Source of the DNA: Kudoa neothunni
Lineage: Eukaryota > Cnidaria
DNA length: 64,000 nt
Assembly (NCBI GenBank): GCA_964304625.1
Contig: OZ199838.1
Span: 5,208,001-5,272,000, forward strand
Reading direction: 5' to 3'
Positions within the stretch are counted from its first letter, which is position 1; every line of letters begins with the position of its first letter. The translations under genes were made by a program, and so were the position numbers. The notes under the pieces are model-generated. The model saw nothing but the letters and a program-made list of their open reading frames with translations, was not told the origin of the DNA and did not search any database. Positions 24,454-36,472 of the stretch are shown here, piece by piece.

Positions 24454-24889
24454 AATAAAAATTTTAATAATTCAATAAAGACTAAGGCGGTTCGCTCCTA
24501 GTTATTTCTACAACGGTTTTAGTTTCTGAAATCGTTTTGGTAAACAATTTTTCCAATTATCAATGTCAATTTTTTTCATGAGAAAAATATGTAAAAATTT
24601 GATTGGTTGAAATTTTATTTTAGACGTTCTTTGTTTAAATATGCTCTTTAGAACAAAATTTAGAATTATTTTACAATTGAATTAAATTTTATATTTTTAA
24701 TTGTTTTATTTAAAATTATTTTGTACTGCATTTAAAAACGACTGTAAATCTTTTACGATAAAATGGTTTCAAACATATAATAAAAGATTTCAAGTCTCAA
24801 ATTTCAATTTAATTATTTCTATTCTCACAAATAAATACAATGGTTTCAAGTTTCGAGTCGTCTAATTATGTTCTCAACAAGGAAATAAC

Positions 24890-25790
24890 ACGGTTGTATC
24901 AGGTAAAACATCTGTCTGAGTCAATACTCATAGGTCTAACATTAGAAAGAGTTTCACCAATCCTTTCTAAATGATCTGAAATCACACCGGGATTAATAAA
25001 ATTTGTAATTTCACAAAATGCGAACAATATTTTGTTCCGTTTAGTCTGGACACGTACTTTATCAAATTGTTTGAATTTATCTAAGCTTCGGAAGGTTCAT
25101 AGTTTTGGCTTTGATTATTCAGCCCAATGAAATTAACTGCGTCCTTTAGCTCCAAATTTAGCATTTTGTAGAAAATATTATTTATACAAATGTTTAAATT
25201 GAAGCTTAAAGACATAAATATAGCGGACCAAATGGTGCGTAATTCAAAGCTACGTTTGATAAATTTCATTTTTAAAATTTCTGAAATGGTTCCATCAATA
25301 CACGAGAAATCCTCAATTGTATTGGTGAGTATGAACTTATATTTATTGGATTTTGCTCTTTTATTCGAAAGACTAACAAAATAGCTCAAAATACCCGACA
25401 CAATTCCTGTAATACTAAATACAAAATTTGTTCCCTGTTAAAACACGACATTCAAACATATTTGTTGTCCTTTACTATTTTAAAGCGCGTTTACTTATTT
25501 AAAAGACTGTATTAATTAATAATAAAATCTAATTTACATTAATTAAAAAATAACTTGTCAAAAACCGAACCAATCTTAACCCCAAACCGTATGCAGCACC
25601 CTTTGGGGTCCGGGAACTCACAATCGGGAAGCCTTGCTGTACACAGATTCAATTTTATAGAATCTGCCGTGTCCAATAATTTTTGGCCAATTTCTGTCAT
25701 TCTTAGGTGCAGAAAATAACCAACTATGATCAATAATTCCGACAGGTAAATTAAATTGATGCAAAATAATAGTGAATTTCTACTTCTCAA
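24890..25790 (-). CDS. Unrecognised multi-exon protein with hydrophobic segments
   Basis: Three coherent open stretches lie on the minus strand. The first is about 25790-25550 (LSELLIIVGYFLHLRM, then QKLLDTADSIKLNLC, DPKGCCIRFGVKIG). The second is about 25440-25085 (NFVFSITGIVSGILSYF, SAIFMSLSFNLNICINN). The third is about 25080-24895 (FDKVRVQTKRNKILFAFCE, DHLERIGETLSNVR). Short AT-rich gaps between them look like introns. Hydrophobic stretches suggest two or three membrane segments. The GIVSGILS and ETLSNVR pieces recall PEX11-family text, but they appear in the wrong order for that family, so I do not name it. Start, stop and exon borders are uncertain. Confidence 0.4.
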
Positions 25791-25902
25791 TTATTTATTA
25801 TCATTTCATGATATATCGTTTCTATATTTAATCACGTAAAATAATATTATATAAAAAATTTTCAAATAAATATAGATTCATCAACATTAATTTACGCCGA
25901 AA

Positions 25903-25912
25903 CGCGCGCGCA
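25903..25912. promoter_or_regulatory. CGCGCGCGCA box before POLR2K
   Basis: Alternating CG run ending 11 bp before the POLR2K start codon. It is an NRF1-like box in the same position as the CCT6 one. Confidence 0.45.
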
Positions 25913-25923
25913 ACACCAAGCAA

Positions 25924-26198
25924 ATGGAGTCCGCAGAACGCCCTACCACTTCCGCTTCTCAAAAACTACTTTACGTTTGTGGAGGTAAACTAAAATATAA
26001 ATTTTCTTCAATAACCGATCAACTTAATTAAAAAGAATGCGGCGCTGAAAGTAACATCAACCCAAGAGATCCCATTAAGTGTAATTCATGCGGATATCGA
26101 ATTCTTTACAAGAAAAGAACCAGAAAAGGTAATTATCACATCTTATCTAATGTTCACATACAATTTTATATTTAGTTATTGTATTTGACGCGAGATAA
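25924..26198 (+). CDS. POLR2K: RNA polymerases I, II and III subunit RPABC4 (Rpb12/POLR2K)
   Basis: This small zinc-ribbon subunit is shared by all three nuclear RNA polymerases. Three exons, 25924-25984, 26036-26128 and 26176-26198, join to a 58-aa protein (human 58 aa). The N-terminus is variable ([13 protein letters not shown]). The zinc ribbon is complete: CGEC, 13 residues, CNSC. The core continues [12 protein letters not shown] and ends IVFDAR-stop, which is the invariant C-terminus. Introns are 51 and 47 bp. It is convergent with TAF1C, with about 60 bp between stop codons. Confidence 0.97.
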
Positions 26199-26258
26199 AT
26201 TGCTCGGACGTATACTACTGTACAAAAACACTACATTTTAGAATTATTGTTTTGATGG

Positions 26259-28814
26259 TTAAAAAATATTTTCATCGCCTTTATTTAATGCTTCGAATAA
26301 ATCATCTAATTGATCAATGTCATCGTCATCGTTGTTGTCAGATGATTGTGTTGTTTGGGTGGTGGTAGTTGTGAGGGGAGTGGTGCCAAAAGCTGATTTG
26401 TCCCATTCATCAGGCAGCCATAGTTCATCACTTTTCGATTTGCGAACTTTTTTCCGTTTAACAATGTCTTGAGGTTTATCACTGATAGTAGGAATATTTT
26501 CTAAAATTTTCATATATTATAATAATAAATATCGCCAGATGGTATCAATCAAGTAGAGAATACCCCCAATTTTAGAAACTAACGGATTTTTGGCGTTAAT
26601 ACCATTCCATGCCTCCCACAAATATTTGGAAAATGCGCTCTTCTTTAGAAGAAGTTTCAATTCTTTAGGTGGGACAAAATTGGAATCATGATTAACTACA
26701 GGTGACGCTGGTAACTGTTTGCTGCCGTCACTTGATGTGGTGCTTCTCGTATAGTCGAGTAGCAACAAATTGGTTTGTAAGATAACATTTTTGTTGGGCT
26801 CGGGGATATCATCTGGATTACCCATACTACAATCAGCTACAGAGTCGAAGTAGTTATTCCAAGCATCCTCATCTAGAATATCAATATTCGACGTAGTTAC
26901 ATCATTAAGTTGATCTCTCTCATAAAGATGCTGAGTAAATATATCTCCGGCCAAATTGGAAGAAAATAAAGTTGTCCTCTCGGCTAAATGTCTGATATTT
27001 TTTGGATTCGGTGGGCAACCACCGCACACTCCGACGATTGGCAAATGCAATCGTTCATACACAGGTGGGCTGAATTGTCTAGTTAATTTTTTGTGACCAA
27101 CACGAAATAGACAATCCAGATTTTCCATCATAAAGGGATAGAAATCACTCTTCAATGATTCTGAACACGTTACCTTAACATTTGACTCTTCAACTAAATT
27201 TCTACAAGCACTCAACGTATAGCACATTCTTTGATTAGGGAAGACAGAAGACATAATCAACCGATGTTTATTATCGCGATTGACGTTCATTATATTATTA
27301 GGCATGGAGTTTAAATGGTGTTTCCAGGACAGAACCGGTAAGTCAGGTTGTCGGATATCGATCAAATGAAGTCTGTGCGAAGAGGCTACTGCAAAATAAT
27401 AACCTCCTGACCAAGAGCCATCTTCATGAGGGTTGGGATAAATAAGTGGAGAAATACATGGAAGAAACGTCTCATTAGTGAGTTTGGTAATCGCCTTTAG
27501 AATTTCTGTGTTTTCATTGTTTGTACCCTAGGAACAATTGTGATGAACTCTCAAATGAAAATTCACACGAGCCTACTTACTCTATAGTCAACAATTGTGA
27601 GTTTATCTTTATTTAATGTGATTAACGAAAATGGGTCTTGTGTGGGTATAGCCTTTAGCCAATTTAATTCAATATCCCCACAATTAACTTTAGAAACAAA
27701 ACTAGCTGTCGTAATATCAAATAAATGTATTTCATTCCCATCGCATCCAACAGTCAGAAAATTATTGATGAAAGGATTAATCTGGCTAAAATTGGTCAGT
27801 TGATCAAATTGGAGTATGCTTGTTTTTTTGGACTTCATTTTTGAACTCTAACAAACATTAGTAATCATTCTAATTTTCAAATTAGCCCAACGATTTTAGT
27901 ACAATTCTATATAGTTGAAGTTGATATGCACCTCTTGCAGCTATAGTATTATTGGATATTGATATCTAAAAATACAAGCACGTTTTATAAAATATAAAAT
28001 TAGCGAGAAGTAAAAGTCTGAACCTCATTAATTTCAAAATCATTACAAACCGAATTCACTACTTCAATTCTATTGTTTTCTTCGTAATATTTATATAATG
28101 TCAAATTCTGCCGGATTTCACCATTTGCACCAATCAAGTAGAAACCATTATCGTCTTCTTTTGTAAAACTCTGAATTGTGTTGCCGTAGTTATGTATTTG
28201 ATCGAGGTCGGTTTGGTGAGTTAGCTCCTCAGTTATCAATTCTTCCAACAATGGTCTAGGAATATCACACAGCAAATCTTTGTATCCATGGAAGCTCATT
28301 ATTTTTGGACAGTTCCATTTTATACAACCAAACGATTTTAGATAGTTATTGTATCGAAATCTATCCGAAAATAAGAATCAATCATCTAGCCGATCAATTC
28401 TTAATACTTTTTGCCAAAACGAAGAATTTTTTTATACTGCTGATCATCCATTAACATATAAGTAGATGAGAGGAGCTGTTCTTTTGTAAGTATCCTTTGT
28501 AGCAATGAATCAAATTGATTTCTTGCTATACTCAAGGCAGTGTTTTTAAGCGAACCGGTTTTGTAGGGTGACGCAAAATAACGCAATTTCAAATAATTCA
28601 TATTATTAGACCAAGATTCATTTACATAAACTGGTACTGGTTTTGACGAATGAAACAACTTTTCGGCGGGATTTTCTCCTTCACCTAATACATGTTTTGC
28701 TAGCGGATTGTAGAAATTAGATTTAATTCTTTTTGAATGATCACTAACTAAATCGCTATCTAAGTTGAGATAACTTTGGAATCTTCCAAGATCCCACTCC
28801 CGTATCTCGTCCAT
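26259..28814 (-). CDS. TAF1C: Probable TATA-box-binding protein-associated factor RNA Pol I subunit C (TAF1C, SL1/TIF-IB)
   Basis: Six exons, 28814-28408, 28360-28024, 27965-27903, 27847-27581, 27527-26564 and 26500-26259, join exactly in frame to 759 aa (human 869). The protein is WD-like in the middle: LTVGCDGNEIHLFDI, SGGYYFAVASSHRLHLIDIR, QPDLPVLSWKHHL. It then has LAGDIFTQHLYERD, which matches the ‘GDxxxQxL’ stretch of TAF1C, and an acidic region. The tail is basic then acidic: KRKKVRKSKSDELWLPDEWD, then DDDDIDQLDDLFEAL. The DxRQPxxPVLxWxH signature and the beta-propeller-then-helical order support TAF1C, the SL1 subunit that brings Pol I to rDNA promoters. Similarity elsewhere is low, so the name is probable rather than certain. 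The start codon lies 49 bp from the divergent SNRPF start. Confidence 0.65.
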
Positions 28815-28863
28815 ATGCTAATAGACGCGCTTGCGCATCTTTTCACGCACGTTACACTTTACA
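28815..28863. promoter_or_regulatory. 49-bp bidirectional promoter with NRF1-like palindrome
   Basis: Only 49 bp separate the start codons of TAF1C (-) and SNRPF (+). The interval contains CGCGCTTGCGCA at 28826-28837 and CACGCACG at 28844-28851. No TATA box is visible. The palindrome reads the same way toward both genes. Confidence 0.6.
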
Positions 28864-29306
28864 ATGGTGCAAGTATAAATTTCAACTTCATAACACTGTG
28901 TGTATAATTTCGTTTGTGGTAGGACTTAGAACCTATCAATCCAAAACCTTTTTTGCAATCAATCACTGGTCAAACAGTTCTTGTAAAACTCAAATGGGGA
29001 ACCGAATACAAAGGTTTCCTAGTGTCCACTGACAACTATATGAATGTACAGGTAATCACTTATATATTGTCAATCAGAATTGATTGGTCATTTGTTGTAT
29101 AGTTGATGAATGCTGAAGAATATGTGGATGGCAATTTTACTGGGAATCTTGGTGAAATTCTTATACGGTAATTTTTACATTTCGCTTAAATGCAAGATCA
29201 TTCGAATTGCTTAATTTTCTTTAGATGCAACAATATTCTGTATATTAAAGAAATTCCTCAGGAAAATGCGGATGAAAATCTTGTTGATATGGCCGAATCA
29301 AGCTGA
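28864..29306 (+). CDS. SNRPF: Small nuclear ribonucleoprotein F (SmF)
   Basis: SmF is one of seven Sm proteins forming the ring on U1, U2, U4 and U5 snRNAs. Four exons, 28864-28872, 28923-29051, 29103-29167 and 29225-29306, were read. The first coding exon is only 9 nt (Met-Val-Gln). The protein (94 aa; human 86) has the Sm1 motif ([28 protein letters not shown]) and the Sm2 motif ([13 protein letters not shown]). The N-terminal PINPKPFL is typical of SmF, and the tail is acidic ([11 protein letters not shown]). It is divergently paired with TAF1C. Introns are about 50-57 bp. Confidence 0.96.
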
Positions 29307-31787
29307 ACTAAATAATTAATTTATGTATGCTACCGAAAAATACATCAACTTCTTTAATTTCTGATCATACGTGTTTGACATGAAAAAATTGTTCCGGATG
29401 AATTTTTTAGTATCGCGTCTGCTTAGTTCGTTCTGATTATAATTTGACTTTATTTACGTATGTATCTCCTGTTTTAAATTTTATTGGCACGCAATTTTTG
29501 TTATAAAGAAAGTAGCTGACTTTACTCTGATGTTGGTTAAAAATATGACAACAAAGTAGTATCACATTGAAAATGTCTATGTTCCGAAAGAGTGTTCGCT
29601 GACAATTTTATCGAAGTTATAAGGTAGAGCTTTAATAAATACATAAAACTCTGAGTAATTAAGTGGGTGTTAAACACTCATCTTTTAAAATAAGCGACAA
29701 TATTTGTTTCAGTCATATCTCAATTAGTTGTGCGAAAAAGAGGAACAAACACAGATCAATTGTCTAGGTTTAGAAATTTATAGCATTGGATTTTTATTTA
29801 TTTGTGATTTCATAGCGATTTTACGATTGTGAAATTGAAGTTGGTGTAAAATTTAAAATCAGTATTCAGGCGAACCTCCTTTTTATGAGCATCGCGCTAT
29901 TGAAAGATTTTTTAATTTAATTTTAAATTGATCCGAATTCTGAATACAAAAAACTTCGATTAAGCGAGAATTAAGCCATTGCAATGAGAAAAAACTTCCC
30001 GAGTGAATTTTTGGACATTAACTTAAACTAAAATTTTGATTAACGATTAACGTCTGGTTAAAGTGTTTTGTGACATCATTTTTATGATAAATTTGTCATT
30101 TATGTTTCATTTTATCAATAGAAACAAGGTAAAATAAATAATATAATATCTTTGGTTCAGAATGCAACCTTGTTAATTGTGGTAAGTTAATGTTTGAGAG
30201 TAAGAAAAATAACCATTCTTTATGAATCATTTAATATAAAAAATAATTGAATTTATGAAGTTTTCGAATCAAGGTCTATCAGTGACTTTATTAGACCAAT
30301 TTACCTATTAAGCTGGTTCAATCATCACACTTCGCTGTTTCCCCGCGTTATTCCTAAGTTCGAAATGTATTTTTTTATCCATTCAAATAATAGTAAATGA
30401 TGAGAATAGAACCTATTTTAAATAACGAGAAAATATAACAGATTGTAATGGAAAATTCCGAGAAGCAATTTTGCATTTGTATTTTCATCCTTTAATGTAC
30501 CGAAAATCAACTACATTCCGATGGACCTTGGGGCAGAAAACTACCCCACGTTTTTAAATTATCATTTGTTACAACAAAGTTTCGTAAGAAGAAATATTGA
30601 AAATTTTAGCGGATATAAAAAAAGAATAATGTGTTACAACGTAAATAAATTCATCAATAATCTCGATAATCCTACGAATACCACTTTCGGCAACAGCCGT
30701 TGCATTAGCTCTTAACTCTGATTTCCATGTACTGTATGTATTTCTAATCAAAGCTTTTAAATTTAAAATATTAACCTACATCACATCTTACCCCATGTAT
30801 TTTTCCATAAATAAACCGCTTTTAATGTAAACAACATCAATCAATATTTATTAGATGGTTCTTGCACTAATATGTATTGAACATTGCGCTCACCACGCTG
30901 TCTTTTATCCAAATTTCTTTGACAGAATTCACATGTTGATATTCTAACTGGGGAACTTTGTCTACAAAATATTCTTGGGATAGAAATTTAAGGCGGTTTA
31001 AGATTTTTGGTTGTCATTTTTCTGTACATTTGTAGGCCAAGTAGTAATTTCGCCATTATTTTAAGAGCTTACTCCGGAGAACATCATCAAAAAGTCGTTA
31101 GTACATAGGATCACGTAATTTATTTACAACTTTTAAGCGCTATGGCGTGGAATCTAGACTATAGAAAATCCTATAACTCATCGTTTATGCTAAAAATTAT
31201 TTCCTCTTTAATTTTCGCAAACAAAAATAGGAGGTATTTTTCTACCATAAATACTTTGGAAGGTGAAAAATGTATATTCCTGGCAATACCATGGTTAAAA
31301 AATTTTATTTTATTTGTAAATAACACTATTTTAAAGGAATATAGGTAATCTCGGGAAGTTTGAAATTGCAAATAATGAATTGTCGAAAAACAAGATCTCG
31401 CTGGAGTAGTTTTCTAACCCAGATCCATTAAAGGGTTAATCATTTTTAAAATAGTTGTACAACTAATAATGTTCAAATAAAAAATAAATTATTAATTTAG
31501 TAATAATAACTCATTTACTGGATAACAACAATTTTCATTTTAATCTGAAGAGTTTAAAATTTTTGATGCGGGGACCATATAAAAACTGACTCTCTTCGCT
31601 GCTTGATTTTTAAGTAGAATTTTGTCAAGATTAATTGCATAAACGTAAACTTTTCTTTTATAATTTTATATTTCTTCTTACGTACTATTATTAAATATTT
31701 TATATACTCAAATTAATGCTTTGTTTCATAGTGTTTACGACTATTGAATTCATTGAACGCTGTGATGGCGTTGTCGCGTATAAAATA
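29307..31787. other. AT-rich gene-poor region
   Basis: No recognisable gene, tRNA or repeat was found. Open stretches here have no coding look. Confidence 0.4.
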
Positions 31788-32845
31788 CTAGCGCGAACTG
31801 CCCAGCGTTGCTTAGGAGAGATTTCGCCTAGAGACGATTTTTAATAGCATTCAAAAAATACATTGACGATTTGGATTAACGAAATTTAAATTATGATCAT
31901 TTATGTGAGAGTATCAATCCCAGCGTTCATTAAAAAATTTCGTGTCCCAGAAACAACGCTAAATAATTTATTGTCAATGTCGTATTTTTTGCATTCCCGA
32001 ATTATTTAAATCCAGTTAAGATATTACCCTAAACGTTATTTTTTGGGCCGGATCGGAAAATTTGTGCACCGTTGTTTACGGGCGACAAATGAATAGAAAA
32101 AGATAGAGATAGGAGAAAATAGACGGAAATTAATTTGTATTGCTCAAATTAATATCTCTTGGCGAAGCATAAACTTTAATGCACTTTTTCACAAACAAAC
32201 AGCTAAAAATCGCGTCAGTATAAACATAAATAATTTATATAATTATATGAAGTAAGAGTACAATCAGCTGCATCGAATTTAATCACTGAAAGTTCAACAT
32301 AGCGGACGATTTCAACGAAATCCACGGATCCAACGCTTGCATTATAATGTTTCAATCTGTCCTAGTATAGCATGCTCTACCACTTCTCTATTGATGATGC
32401 AAATATAGATTTTTTATCATATTTAAAACCATTAATATAACCTTCAAAATGTGTTTATCATGTCAAATACGTTAAAACTCCACGAATAAGGAGTGTATTT
32501 GCGCGAAAACCTAAATTTACACATTAAATTTACATACAAAGTCAGATAGAAGCATTTAATCAAGATTTGATAGAACATATAAAGGGGAAAATTAATTTCA
32601 ACCGGCCATGGGCAGGTCATAAGCAGGTGTTAATCAAATCGTTGAACCTAAGTAATCCGATAAACAAACTTTGAATCAATAAAATCACCATTTTCTAAAC
32701 ACTTTTGGTAACATTTGGCAATGTGAAAACGATTTAAAGATTTTTGAAACATTGTGATTTTTAAAAAATTTCATAAATGTCTCTCTATAAGGAAAAAATG
32801 GTGACACACGCACTACAACTTTATATATATAGTAGATAAAATAGA
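31788..32845 (+). repeat. Unclassified 1.1-kb dispersed repeat, copy 1
   Basis: The repeat starts CTAGCGCGAACTGCCCAGCG and ends around ACTTTATATATATAGTAGAT. It aligns along its whole length, in the same orientation, with 47769-48930. Shared blocks include ACTGCCCAGCGTTGCTT, TATTACCCTAAACGTTATTT, TTTGTGCACC and GTCAAATACGTTAAAACTCC. It is non-coding, with no clear terminal inverted repeats. The family is unknown; a decayed or non-autonomous transposable element is likely. Confidence 0.75.
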
Positions 32846-35800
32846 TATTGCTTTGTTGTATAATTTTTTTGAAAAGGTAACATAACCCCTACATTTGTTT
32901 AAAAGTTCTGCATTAAAGGTTTGCTTTTCGTTTTCTTCCGCGGTTCGACATTTCATCTCTGATATTTAAATTATATAACGCATACTAACCAATTTAGCTG
33001 TTTGAGCGCAGATGGTAACCAACTTTATTACATAACGTGCCACGCCTGTAACGATGTTATGATTAATTGGCTTACTATACTTATAATTGTTTTAAAAATA
33101 AATTGTTAAATATAATGATATATTCATCTCAAAAAATAGTTTTGTCTTAAGAATTACGAGAATGCGGGTTGTTCTCAGTTTTTAATTAATCATAAACATT
33201 TTTTCATTATAAGTGAATTTAAATTAATCATGTGATACGACAATTTTGATAAAAGGTGTACCTTAAAATGTTAAAATAATTTAGTAAAACAATCGTGTAT
33301 TTTGTAAGTATGAGCGCCGAAGGCCGTAGTTTGGAGACCCTTATTCACGATGAGCAGATCTGAATATGTATTAAAGAATATATGGTTAGTTGAATAAAAT
33401 AATAAAAAAAGTAGTTACTAAAGTGCTGAATCAATATTTCGGATATTTTAATGTTTGTTATTTTATGTTCCTGAATTATGACATGCAAAAATTCACCCTT
33501 CCCGTACCGAACTCAAAAAAATTCCTTGTGTGCCCATGGAGTCTCTGAGAGACCCCGGTAGAAATCAATTTAGAAATTATTTTCTTATTATTTAAACAAC
33601 TCAAAACAACCTAAAACATATTTCCAAGATATTTTAACCCATCTGCACTTAATATATTATTGTGCATAATCGGCCAAGAAACCCGATTAATCGATTGGTA
33701 TTCTGCAATTTAAACATCAACCTACGCCCAAATAAATCAGGCATAAAATTTTTTTATCGATATTATATAGTTACAAGTATAAAAAAAGTCTAATTTCGAA
33801 TAAAACTTCTAAATTTATAGCGAGGAACACACAGAAACCTATCAACACATCAAAAATTCGAGTAACAACGTCACGGGAGGTCATCCTCAGGTTATGACAA
33901 CGCCTTTATTTCAAAATCAGGCTTTTACTCCATGTTTTTAATTAAACTTCCCTCAAAACCCATTTCGTGATTTAATCAAGTTTAAACATAATTACGTTAA
34001 AACTCTCAACTCTACAACGAAACAACATTCATCAGACCACGGTTGTTATGTATTAATCTTCGTTAATCCTTATCTCATAATTTAAATTTGAAAATATCTA
34101 GCCTAAATTAAAATTATTGAGATATATTTGATTTAAATATTCCAAAAAATATAAATGGACATTTTGCAGTCGCAAAAATGACTATTATGAACGAAATCAT
34201 CTGACCAATTAAAAATTTGAAGCCATACTTCTGTTAAAGTTAAATATAAATTAAAATTTTCACGTACTGATGTGCTAAATTAATTAGGAAGCATTCATGA
34301 AATTTCAATGGAATAAATTGCGTTTGTTAGGAATTGGGAAGAAATTATCTTATTTGGGGTACCAAATATATCCCGCCAGGTACCGGAAAGGTTAATTTGA
34401 ATATTTTATGTTTATTGTTCAATCATATAAAAGAAAAATCCTATTTTACCAATAATTAAATAAAATTTTAGAATTATCTTTCATTAGAGTTAATTAAGTT
34501 ATAATCATATATATGTATATATATATATTTTGTTGTTTCATAAAAGATTTTAATTTAATAATACTCAAACCTGTTTACAATAAAATCACAATAAACAGTC
34601 TCTATTCTTTTGAACAAACATTACAACTGTAAATAAAGAAACAAAACCTAAAATTTTAACATGAATTTCTTTGAATTTAAAAAAATTATCTCCCATAATT
34701 TTACTAAAAAATAATAAATATATAATGTTTAAAAAGGATATACGCATAAAAATTAAAACAAAATTGAATAAAATACATTCTAAGATTTATTTAAGATGTG
34801 GCTATCGCAACAGATCGTAATATACAGGTGAGTGTAGCTTTGACTGTAATTACTTACTTTTGACAATTAACAACGGTAGCGATTTATTCAGAACAATTTA
34901 ATACAGCAGATTCTTAAATTTAAGCTTTATACATCGAGTAAAAATAGGAGTTTCTTTATTTTAAAACTGGGTCTGTGCAAGCGTAGACTCTATTTAGAAT
35001 TAAAAATATCAGTTACAATAGCCACTGCCTGTGCTTTAAGGGTTACAAAAATTACATTTTTGTTTGAATATTGATTTATCATTTCAATATAAAACTCCAC
35101 CTGTTCAATAAATTGTTATTTACCTCTCTTTGATGGATTTATAGTTTTTAATGCTCTTGATAGTGTTTTTGAAAATTCTATTCGTAATGATCCATAATTT
35201 AATAGGTAGAGTTAAAATCGCATAAAAAACCTAATAATTCATCCTATTGCTATCAAATTTTAAATGAATATAATATCTAAAATTTTTCATGAAAATGACA
35301 TTCTGCTTCTTCAATAATTTTTATATGAAAACTTAAAGTTGCGTAAAATAACATGAATATTATAAAGAAGGTACGATGGAAATATTCAGTATACAAATAT
35401 AATCGTATTAGTCGGAAAAATTAGAATATATTTCTTTTTAAATATTTGTTCAAAGACCTAGAAATATATCAATTAATCAATATGTAATTGAAATGATATT
35501 ACATGCCATAATCTGGATTGAATGAAACGTGTCTACACATAAATATAGAAAGAATAATCTTTTATTCAGTTTGATGAATTATTCGGAGTGTATTTATCTA
35601 GATTTAAATAGAAAAATTAGAGAAACCTTAGTGAATGGGTTTAATGCATAATTAAACATCCAACTAAATGAAATGAAGAAAATGAATAGGTTTAATGTCT
35701 CATTCAAATAGTTTAAATAGACATCTCAACAAAAAAGGGTGGAATTAATTTAAAATTATTTAAATTATAAATCCGGTTTTAAACCCCTGTCATTCAGATT

Positions 35801-36472
35801 AGAATTAAGTCTATTAATCATTGAGACCTTATCAAATATAATCTGCTTAATATACACAACCGTTACAATACAACGAATACAGTCATTCTAGAACATATTT
35901 TGATCAGGGATACTTTAAATATTTAAAATAGATTGATCTATTTGAAGTGTGAAATCAGAAGCTATTGACGGTCTGGGTTAGAGATTTGTAGCCTAATCAT
36001 ATAAATATTCATTAACAGGTTTGCCGATTTGGGTAGGTTAACCGTCGTATTTTTATTTGATTGCGGTTGTATATTTTCTGTATCTGGATAAGTAACAAAA
36101 AATCATTTATCCCAATCAAACCCTCAAATATAGTCCTACCAGAATAAATTAATTGAATAAATCAATTTAAGTATTATATATTAATTACCCAATCGACTCT
36201 CTAATCACTAATTTGATGTGAATTTTAAGCAAAAACTAGTCAAATGCAAAATTATACCACGTCAATATTAGTGGATAACCATCTCTCTTATACTAATCCT
36301 ACTCGACCTGAATAAAAATGTGTATTATAGAAATTAGCAACTATCGGATTAGATCATTTGTTGAAGAAGTTGCTGCAAAATACAACGGTGTCGGCCGATG
36401 TTGTTGATTGATTGGATCAATACTTGATTTTACTACGTCTATATATTAAATTTTTATTTTTCAACTAAACAA
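32846..36472. other. AT-rich gene-poor region
   Basis: No gene recognised. A TATATATA microsatellite lies near 34508-34530. A short imperfect palindrome, AGTCTCTGAGAGAC, lies near 33539-33552. Confidence 0.4.

Noticed and set aside
25081-25790. PEX11 assignment for the unrecognised gene
   Set aside because: Two short resemblances occur in reversed order relative to PEX11 and no diagnostic block is complete.
30521-31371. Short open stretches on both strands in the gene-poor region
   Set aside because: Biased AT-rich composition, no family resemblance, and no splice-compatible neighbours.
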